Assembly: GCA_024336345.1 (NCBI GenBank)
Contig: JANFOG010000017.1
Span: 248,001 to 312,000, forward strand
Direction of reading: 5' to 3'
Origin: Mariannaea sp. PMI_226
Lineage: Eukaryota > Ascomycota > Sordariomycetes > Hypocreales > Nectriaceae
Length of the DNA stretch: 64,000 nt
The notes under the pieces are model-generated. The model worked only from the letters and a program-made list of their open reading frames with translations. It did no database searches and had not been told where the DNA came from. Each line of letters begins with the position of its first letter. Positions within the stretch are counted from its first letter, which is position 1. This document shows positions 56,391-64,000 of this stretch, in pieces. The position numbers were made by a program, and so were the translations under genes.

Positions 56391-56975
56391 AACATACCTG
56401 CTCAATATTATACATTACGATTTAGTACATCTTTACTTGCACCATCATTAACATCAATTCTTAAATGCAGTAATCGGCAGGTCCAAGGGGTCCGTCTTAG
56501 CTAATTGCATGACATCATCGTGAGGATTTGGGACACTTCCCAAGTCCTATGTTTCTTCAGGCCAGTGATGAAATGGAAAACGTGTTACCCTGGAAAAAGG
56601 GATGGATCCAGTAGGTTGCGCCTTTCCGTCACGGGGATTGCACTGGCGAAGTTGTGTCTAAGGATCAATATCAAAATGCCCTAGCGTAAACGTAGTTCTT
56701 ACCTTTTGATTGCCTGGTGGAACCAAAAAAAAACCCGGAGAGAGAGAGAGATCTTTGAGGTGAGAGTACACTGACGGCGATGCGAGATGCTGATTATAGG
56801 GCAAAATTGATTGACTAAAGTGAAGTGATGTCGCCCTTCGGTGGTGCCGTTCATTGAAGCGCCTGGCATATATAACAATTCTCCGCAATCCCTCAGAGTA
56901 TGTGATCATCCCACAAACTGAGGTATCTCACTACCTTGACTTGAAATCCATAATTATACGGCCTTCTCGTTTCCT
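56391..56975. other. Intergenic
   Basis: No gene recognised; a GA repeat (GAGAGAGAGAG) lies near 56738. Confidence 0.4.
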
Positions 56976-57611
56976 TTAAATATTCTTTTTCTGGTCGCTC
57001 TTTGGTCCAAAGTCCCAGTCTTCCACAGACTTAACGGCTCTTGTGCATTCAGTAACGAAAAATCCACTCGCCCGCCTCCGTGGCTGCCTTTGCGTTAGTA
57101 ATGAACTGGAGTGGACCCTCTTTGTAAGGGGATGAGGCCAGGATGGACATACCCAGGAAGCCCACCAGTAAGTGTCCGTACAGAGAGTCCACCAGTACCA
57201 GTCACTCATGCGTATCCATACCCACCACAATGTACCCCAAGGTCCCAGTTCCTGCGGGCCTTGAGCCGGTTGTGCTCCCTCGTTCCTCACTGTAACCCAG
57301 TGTTCTTCTAGCGTCTCGACTTGGCCATCTTTGTCAAGATGAATCTGAATCTCCGAATCTATTGTTCGCTCCACCTTAATGCCCCTTAAGATATACTTGT
57401 TGGACAGGTTGAGCCGGATAGGGTTGCCTCTGGATGGACCTACATCTAAGATGCTGCCCACGAGCAGCCTTTCCTGATCTGAAAGAGTCACACCTGGTGC
57501 GGAATTGATGGTGATATTGTGGATATCACTCAAGGCAAGAGGCGGTGTAAACTGCCCCGTTCGCACGGCTCCGGTTTCAGTTTGCGATGCCATGAAGGTC
57601 TTCATGTACAA
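56976..57611 (-). pseudogene. NTF2/SnoaL-like protein, internally deleted, with a tryptophan-rich new C-terminus
   Basis: A 211-codon open frame. Residues about 30-110 match a conserved fungal NTF2-like family: VTLSDQERLLVGSILD, then directly GNPIRLNLSNKYILRGI, ERTIDSEIQIHLDKDGQVE. In the family these two blocks are separated by about 60 residues (the LFAGRPS...DDAVFEDP part), missing here. There is no intron consensus between them that would hide it, so a deletion is likely. After LEEHW the normal ending is replaced by an unusual W-rich stretch (TLWWVWIRMSDWYWW, DTYWWASW) and a basic tail. That part may come from a membrane-protein relative or be a frame artefact. NTF2-like folds bind small molecules or partner proteins; the catalytic role of this family is unknown to me. 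Confidence 0.5.
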
Positions 57612-59767
57612 CGAAATAAAAAAAGAAATGGTTATTCAAGGCGTGGACATATAGTTACTACACGATAACGCTCCATTTAATGAGCCTTGTTTCCAAGCCT
57701 CTCGGTTGACATACAAATTTAATGGGAAGTTCCGCATATTCACTCCCCACGATTGGTCACAACTGGAACTGGAAGCTTTGACGGTAAGTCTAATCTCATA
57801 ACACATAAGGCCTCGGCCTTTTATAGCGACAAAGATTTGCGTCATAGGCTAACGCTTTAGAAGTTAATCTGATGGTCCTAATTAGACGGTAGTTGATATA
57901 AGCGTTCCTGGCAAACGGCTGTTTGCATTGCAAAACTGGCTTGTACGGGGAGCACTCAGCGTCACGTACAGAAAACGTTCAGAATATAAAAAAAAACCCA
58001 AATATCATAGCTCCATGTTCGCTAATGAAGTTGCCTGCCAAGTTAAGGCTCATGTTGTACGCCAGAACTCAAAATAGTCGCTTCAGAGGGATAACCTGCT
58101 TGACCAGCCGTCATGACATCAAGCTTGCGAAAATACGCCAGCTGGTATATTACTCCAAACAAATGCATGCTCTTGTGGCCCCCAGTGTGGCTGACTTGTT
58201 AACGGGGGACAGATTGGGCCGAAGTCTCGTGAGCGAGAGCAGCATAAACACATGTGAATGTGCCAAGCGAAACAGTAAATGCCCAACCTCAGCTTAAATA
58301 TCAGAAGTTTAATAACACATGAGGTTTAAAAAATTATGGATGGCAAGCTTTGAGTTCTGTACACATGTCGAGAAGGTGCCAAAACAAGTGCTAAATCACA
58401 CAATTAAATAACCCAAAGTCAGCCACAAGGTAAGCTACACACACTTTACACCAGTTAAGAGAGAATAAGAGAGAAATTCTCATTAATTAATACTGATAAT
58501 TCAAATATCATAAGTTTACTAGAAAACTATTTATTCCGAACGAAATTCATAAGTGTGCGCCGACCTTGAGGTCATAATCTTATACTCCCAATCAACATTT
58601 GCAGCCTTTGTACCTATTCCAAAATGTCGCTATGCCCAGAATGGACATTTAATCCATGCTTCGGTGGTGGTAAGCAGAGAGATGGAGCAGCTTATTGCTG
58701 TAATTCCTGTCGCCTGATAGAATATAAGAAGTCACTGGCATCCATTTACTGTCCAAGCTCGTGTCCTCTGATAAGGAAGCCGACTTCCTTAACATGATCA
58801 ACCGAAGAAGCCATGAAGCAAGGCAGAGGAGGATTGAGAGCATACAATGTGTCGTTGGACCAGTCGAAGATGTGGAGGAGGGTGGCGTAGTAAATAATGA
58901 AATATCTCCACTTAATGCGCGTTCCGGATCAAGAGCTTGAGGGTTAGAGAGAGGCTGATTAGCTGTCAATTCAAGCATGCAGATGAGCTTCGGAACGATA
59001 ACCTCTATTGCCCCAAAATAAATATTGGCAACACTGGGCGCGCCCTCAGAGAGCAGCTGCCTCTGCTTCTGAATGATAATGAAAGCTCAACCGCTACAGT
59101 TTTGATTACAATAATCCTAGTGTCCTATAAGCAGATATATTGTTCACGAGCAGAATTTGCTTGCCCCAGCTACGGACGAAAGAGGTAATCCGCCACAACA
59201 CCACCAACTTACATAACTTTTATACCTAATATATATCGTCCTCAAATGATCGAACCCAATACGCGCCATTCTGTGGCCTGATGACCGGAGCTTGACGTGA
59301 TTGCAAACAAGGCTGGGACTGGATATATCAAGGAAACCTAAAAGTTCATTTTTACCATACTTATGTCAAACTCCGCATCAGACCATGCCTCTCCCCACCA
59401 GGTGGTGGCAAAGCAAAAATACCCTTCTTCCCATCTCCAAGTGGCACAGGGCTAGCGCGTTTTTCGACAGGTTTTGTCTACAACTGGTAAGGCGTTGAAA
59501 GCCTAAAAACGAGGCATCAGACCACCACGATGGCTTGAATTGACCAACCAACAACAGGCCGTCCAGCTCCTTTCCTCCATGTCCGGGAGCTGTTATGACA
59601 TGAAAAAGATGGTCTGAGTACTGAGGATGGAATTCCAATGGCGCTTCTGGCGGTTGTCGTAACATCAGTCGCGACGTACATAATAAGTTTGACCATCTCG
59701 ATGGTCGTGTCGTGATTGCAATCTGCGAGGCAGTGATGAGCGTAAAGATGAAATCATCAAATACACG
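57612..59767. other. Long intergenic stretch, nothing supported
   Basis: 2.1 kb of AT-rich sequence with shadow frames only. Confidence 0.4.
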
Positions 59768-60450
59768 TCAGCCACAATCGGATTCCATTCCATGAGGAAG
59801 TATCGTTGGATCTTCGAGCACCGGGGCGGGACTGCCTCCGGTGGCTGTGTGTGGCATGTAGCAGAATTTGCAAAGTGGACAATTGTCATGATGTTTCAAG
59901 AACCACTCCGTGATGCAATTCGAATGGAAAATGTGGCCGCACGGTAAGTGACGGACTATATCCCATTCCCGCAACGTTTGTAAACAAATGGCGCTAGCAA
60001 TCGAGTTAGATCCTAACGCCAGTGGGTTGTTTTCTTTTTTTTTGGGTCCTTTTTTTTTTTTTTAGAAGCCCTACCAAAGGAGAAGTGCGCTGGACCGCTC
60101 AGCGTCCCATTTCTTGTATATCCGGGCTGGAATTGCTTGGTCTAAGTTTTCAATTGAAAAGGGATGTTTACCAGACTGTAGATCATCCCGATGAACGCCC
60201 CCCCCCCCCCCCCCCCCCCCCTGGTCATGTTCCAGTCGCTGTACTAACAAACCTATTATTTCTGTTAACTGTCGAGTAAGAAATACGCCTGGGGGGCCCA
60301 TTGGCACGCGCGAGGAGAAACAGACCAAGAAAAGAAGACGATTAGGGCTATAACCGACAAAGCGCTAAACAAGATGAGCAGTGAAAGATACTCCAGCTGT
60401 TCAGGTGAGATGTCCTCGTCTAAAGCAGTGGTTTTGGTGCTCATGTTCAC
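59768..60450 (-). CDS. Single-pass membrane RING-H2 protein C with poly-glycine linker
   Basis: Exons 60450-60322, 60268-60075 and 59993-59768 give 182 residues. Introns are 53 nt (ends CGACAG) and 81 nt (ends GCTAG, containing A- and T-runs). The N-terminus carries one membrane helix (LSLLILFSALSVIALIVFF). The linker includes eight glycines encoded by a G24 run. The C-terminal RING-H2 has C-A-I-C, LPCGHIFHSNC, ITEWF, DNCPLCK, then a tail with GSPAPVLED. As in genes A and B, the last intron splits the first RING cysteine codon (TG|C). The predicted role is a membrane ubiquitin ligase. Any slip of the G-tract not divisible by three would remove the RING, so expression could vary between cells or strains. 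The exon joins rest on frame, splice consensus and comparison with A and B. Confidence 0.78.
60198..60221 (-). repeat. G24 homopolymer (C24 on plus strand) inside RING-H2 gene C
   Basis: Twenty-four uninterrupted C on the plus strand, read as eight glycine codons in exon 2. Such runs are highly slippage-prone. Confidence 0.9.
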
Positions 60451-61529
60451 AGTCCAAGAGGTCTCCCAGTCGTATTGAATAGGGATTGTTGTTTTGGGAT
60501 TTCTGCTATAGAACGCGGGAAGTGATGGAGAATTCCGCAGGGGTTCCTTTATATCTTGGGAACATTAAGCAGTTACGTCTCAATATGGCGGAGGACTGAT
60601 GGTTCTCAGTTCTTCAGCAGGCAGATCGTTATGTCTCTAAGCCAATGACGACTCTGGAGCTGACATGCCAATGACGCTGAGTCGACACCTACCTCTCCAA
60701 CATATGCCGTTGTGCACTCACCCTTCCGCGACTCCATCCGGGTGGATTTCTGCTTTGTCTTCGACCTTGAAGTTACTATTGCATCAAATTTCATGGTTCG
60801 CCATATGAACAGCTCCTCTAGCCCACCATGCGCCTTGATCAACATCATAGGAAGGAACGTTGTAAGGACACGATTGACACGTTTGCTTTCGTCAATCTCA
60901 ATATATCATACGCCCTGCAGTTTCGTTTTAATACATCCGCTTGCTCACAGAGGTAGTCTTTGAAGTGGGCTTGGCCTGGTGCTTTTATTGCATTGAGATA
61001 GCACACCAATAACCATCATGTACGCACCATAACACATAGTAGCGGTGGCGCAAACGGAGATTTTAGTCCGGACGAAAAGTTTTTGCAGGAGGTGTGTCCC
61101 GGAGAACTCAAGAGGTGAGTCGGCTGCATTTAGCCGGTTTCAATGGCAACCCTCCACAGACAAGATGCTCCGAAAAGATAGACTCGAACAGTTGAAATTG
61201 GTTGGCAGTGCAGCACAGGCGGCCGAGTGGCTACAGATCTGCAATTGACATAGAAATTTAGGAATTAGCAGTGGCGACAACATCAAAAGACCTAGAGTTG
61301 GCAGATCAGACTTCGGTGGCTGAGAATAGGATGCTGAATACTTGGGGGAGCGGACGCCGCCTATTTCTCGCCAGACTTTGTGTGAAGGGAGGTCATATCA
61401 CCGCACTGAGGTGAACCGGGAGCTCGACAATAAAAAGATAGGGGATGCGCACCAGTTACTGGCCGGGACCGAGGGGATGAAGACGAGGGCAATGGCTAAG
61501 AGTTGGCAAGAGGCTCACTTAGCCCGTTC
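60451..61529. other. Intergenic
   Basis: No gene recognised; promoter side of RING-H2 gene C at the left end. Confidence 0.4.
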
Positions 61530-62948
61530 TTAAGCCAAAATTTCTTAATTATCCCCACTCTCTTAAGCTTGTCGAGGTAGTACAACGTTTCCCATCTGCT
61601 TATATTCAAGACACTAGTCGTAGCCTTCTTTTGGGTATCTTGGAGCTAGACCTATTGCTTTCCAGTACTCTTGAGTACCCATGAAAGCTCCAGAGCCATG
61701 GGCTATATATCAGGCATGTCTTGACGTAACATATCTCTGGTGAATTGCTCGCGGATTATTGTACCTCAGTAGCCCAGAGTGGAGATAAACAGGGCATAGT
61801 GGAGGTGGTAGCATGCAGATAGGAGGTGTCAGGATTGAGATGAAGGTTCTCTAGATAGCTAGACAGATGATTCTATAGTTGGTGCTTCCTGGAAAGCTTG
61901 CTCTGTTTCTGGGGCTGATTGCAGTAGCAGCTGTTCCGAAGTCATATCACGTGTCAAATAGCGGTCACATCAAGCCTGCTGGAACTGTGAGGGTATCGCC
62001 AGCTATGACCTGTGTAAGTGAAACACGGCCTATAACAACAGCTTCAGTGAGACCTTATAGGCTCAAGCCCCTATAGACAGCCCCATCTATAGAAGATAAA
62101 TAGCCTGCTGTAGGACCTTTCTATAGCTAGAAATCAAGACCTTCTGTGCCTTGAAGTTGCCCCTATCCTATGTGACACTTCTTAGACTTATACGTGCAAT
62201 CCAAGATAAGCAATTCAGGATATAGTTTTAGGTATGCCAATGACGTTGGATGTGCAAATAATACTACTGTGACTCTGTTATTCTCGTCAAGGCATATTTG
62301 ACTCCAGAAGCCCTCGTTCTTGAGCTCATCAGCAAGGGCATGCATATTGCTTTGACCTTTAGCAAGCTCCCGTTTGCCCGGGGCAATGCAATTGTAGATA
62401 TCTTGCTGCGTAGCAAGTGTATTTGAGTTCATACGCTAATAGGATCTAATCTCCTATGGCGCAACGCCAGCATTGGCGAGTTGTTGGACTGTTAATACAT
62501 TTGGGCGTGATAGCTGACGATGTGTTGGATGTGCCGCTTGACTGAGGCTTGGTTCGTGATTGTGTTGATCAAAGCTAGCTCTAGGGCGATGCCTTAGACT
62601 CCATATAGTCTTACATAGGCATTCCTTTGCTATGGCTATGGCAGAGGAGGTGCATCCTGTATGACGTGTTGTAGTCTCCCGTTGCCGTTTCCTTGACCTA
62701 GAAGGCGGCTTTGAGCCACGATCACAGCTTTAGATAACTCCAATTCTTCCACTTGGAGTCTTCCAAGAGCTTTTGACTACAAAGGCATAACCTAGTGGCG
62801 CTGCCCAAGCATTGATTGCTGCAACTAGCTCCTTTCGTGAGCTGAACTGGCCTTCAGGAGGAAGAGCATCATCAGGCAAGTGACGGGGAATGTCAATTGG
62901 GTTCATTATAGCAGCAGAAAGGCACGGCAAGTTGAAATAATATCGCAA
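61530..62948 (-). mobile_element. Degraded MULE-type DNA transposon, transposase remnants
   Basis: Two minus-strand coding blocks survive. At 62948-62730 is an N-terminal FAR1-like DNA-binding start (LPPEGQFSSRKELVAAINAW, GYAFVVKSSWK). At 62432-62163 is the region leading into the MULE domain (DIYNCIAPGKRELAKGQSN, MHALADELKNEGFW, VTVVLFAHPTSLAYL, LLILDCTYKSKK), whose Asp in LDCTYK is the first catalytic residue of the MULE transposase. The sequence between and after them has many stops; faint coding-like stretches may extend to about 61530. No terminal repeats were found. Mutator-like elements of this kind (Hop relatives) are common in fungi. Confidence 0.82.
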
Positions 62949-63495
62949 AAGCTGTGATCATCGAATTGGTGGTCTAATTCGCTGTTTGTTACCCCTTTTT
63001 CGGCTTACATAACGGATCTAATTGGCACAGCTAGCTGTGTCTGTATGGAGGGGCCAATTCCATTGTAATTCGCCAGTCAATAGAGGCCTCCCTGTCACTA
63101 GAAGAACATCAAAACTTCTACCTACGACCTTGAAATCAGTGTGTTACCAGGGAAAAAGAAGGAAGAGCTGAACAAACATGGGCATATCTTTCTAATCGTA
63201 AATTTAAGGTGAATATTTCTATGACTTTTTATTTACTTTAAACTATACATTTTAGCTAAACGGGAGATCGTCGCTTACCCTATTTTATGCAAACGCCTTT
63301 TTTATTCCTACCTTAAAAAGTTTTGACGGTTACCAAACGACGCAAGCCATATATATTAGGAAGCAGCCAGCGCAAAACATAGCTGTTAATGTAGCAGAAT
63401 ATAACCAAACTACAAGTTAAATGAGAATCATAGTTATTATTGTAGATAATACTATTTCCTAGTATACTAGCCCAGATCGCTATAGTATAAATATC
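62949..63495. other. Intergenic, AT-rich
   Basis: 3' flank of the AnmK-like gene and promoter side of the MULE remnant; nothing recognised. Confidence 0.4.
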
Positions 63496-64000
63496 TCAAT
63501 CAAAAGCTTGCATAGTTTTCCAGCTAGTGTAAGGTCTTTGTACAATCATCTCCTTAACTGTGGGCAAGGTCGAGCGACCCTCGCCAAATTTGACACTCGA
63601 CTTCATGACCTCACGCCATCTCCTGCCAGGAGCAATTTTGCCTGAGATTGTGTTAGGCAGTAGGTTGTCACTATTGATTGGAACTAGAGCCGGTCGCCCT
63701 AAAATAGCCTCCATGGCTTGTTGGGCAAATGAAACTGCCTCCTTGGCATCTGATGGAACTCCGGTCTCATCTAGCGCCCGTATCTTGGCATCCGGAAGCT
63801 GCTCCCTAAGATATTTGATGATGCTCGGGTTCCGAGCACCACCGCCGCACATATATACCTCTGCAATATTATCCACGCTAATGCCAAAGCGAGGGAAGAA
63901 TGTGCGGTATTGCTTGATGATATTCTGCGCCGTGATCCGAGTAATGGTTGCTAGTGTGTCGTACTTATCGCACCCCGCAGCAAGACACTCATCAATGAGT
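63496..64000 (-). CDS. Anhydro-N-acetylmuramic acid kinase (AnmK)-like, C-terminal part, runs off the window
   Basis: The frame is open from the window edge (codon starting 63999) to TGA... ending at 63496; the 5' part lies beyond 64000. Residues include LIDECLAAGCDKYDTLATIT, VDNIAEVYMCGGGARNPSI (the glycine-rich nucleotide-binding motif of the sugar-kinase fold), DETGVPSDAKEAVSFA and ILGRPALVPI, the standard C-terminal order of AnmK/UPF0075. A fungal-type extension (TISGKIAPGRRW, TVKEMIVQRPYTSWKTM) follows. The bacterial enzyme cleaves and phosphorylates 1,6-anhydro-MurNAc during murein recycling. Fungi have no murein, so the fungal homologues may act on environmental muropeptide sugars or related anhydrosugars; the substrate here is unknown. 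The retained part shows no breaks. Confidence 0.87.
   Translation of the reverse strand, partial: LIDECLAAGCDKYDTLATITRITAQNIIKQYRTFFPRFGISVDNIAEVYMCGGGARNPSIIKYLREQLPDAKIRALDETGVPSDAKEAVSFAQQAMEAILGRPALVPINSDNLLPNTISGKIAPGRRWREVMKSSVKFGEGRSTLPTVKEMIVQRPYTSWKTMQAFD

Noticed and set aside
1..64000. CRISPR array, rRNA or bacterial operon structure
   Set aside because: No spaced short repeats, no rRNA-like conserved blocks, and introns are clearly present; the window is eukaryotic.

Overview
The window is nuclear DNA of a filamentous ascomycete, most likely a Sordariomycete and plausibly Hypocreales. The evidence is short GT-AG introns of 45-81 nt with TAAC/TAAT-like branch sites, Zn2Cys6 and NmrA-like genes, a WD-like secreted protein, a Reg1-type PP1 regulator, NLR debris, and fungal Fot1/pogo, Tad-type LINE and MULE transposons. 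It reads as a gene-poor, repeat-rich accessory or subtelomeric-like region: intact genes are widely spaced among decayed ones.

Layout. 1-5.1 kb: two small secreted-protein genes around a tandem repeat of about 103 bp. 5.1-11.9 kb: a broken giant gene of about 2,260 codons, combining an OrsD zinc-finger region, a RecQ-like helicase and an upstream domain whose conserved residues are spaced like those of a tyrosine recombinase. 12.4-15.1 kb: an intact uncharacterised zinc-finger-like gene, followed by a stray helicase-tail-like fragment. 16.7-20.7 kb: two convergent Fot1/pogo elements with precise terminal repeats and TA duplications; the second is split by a solo LTR. 21.1-34.6 kb: two rearranged copies of a cassette (class III aminotransferase, NmrA-like reductase, Zn2Cys6 regulator). 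The left copy keeps the reductase but has a broken regulator (stops, frameshift, solo LTR). The right copy keeps the regulator but only scraps of the reductase and aminotransferase. An F-box gene lies between them. 35.6-39.4 kb: two membrane RING-H2 genes, an opsin fragment and an NLR remnant. 42-45 kb: a Reg1-like gene and a small cysteine-rich gene. 50-55.9 kb: a LINE with intact ORF2 and broken ORF1, next to a third pogo remnant. 57-62.9 kb: an NTF2-like fragment, a third RING-H2 gene with a G24 tract, and a MULE remnant. The right edge holds the 3' part of an AnmK-type sugar kinase gene.

Together the genes suggest repeated transposition, segmental duplication and C-to-T decay. Several nonsense codons in the repeated sequences are CAA/CAG to TAA/TAG changes, as repeat-induced point mutation (RIP) would produce. 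The best candidates for under-described biology are the putative recombinase-helicase element, the reciprocally decayed reductase/regulator cassette, and the membrane RING-H2 family whose last intron always splits the codon of the first zinc-binding cysteine. All functions are inferred from reading the sequence; no database search was possible.
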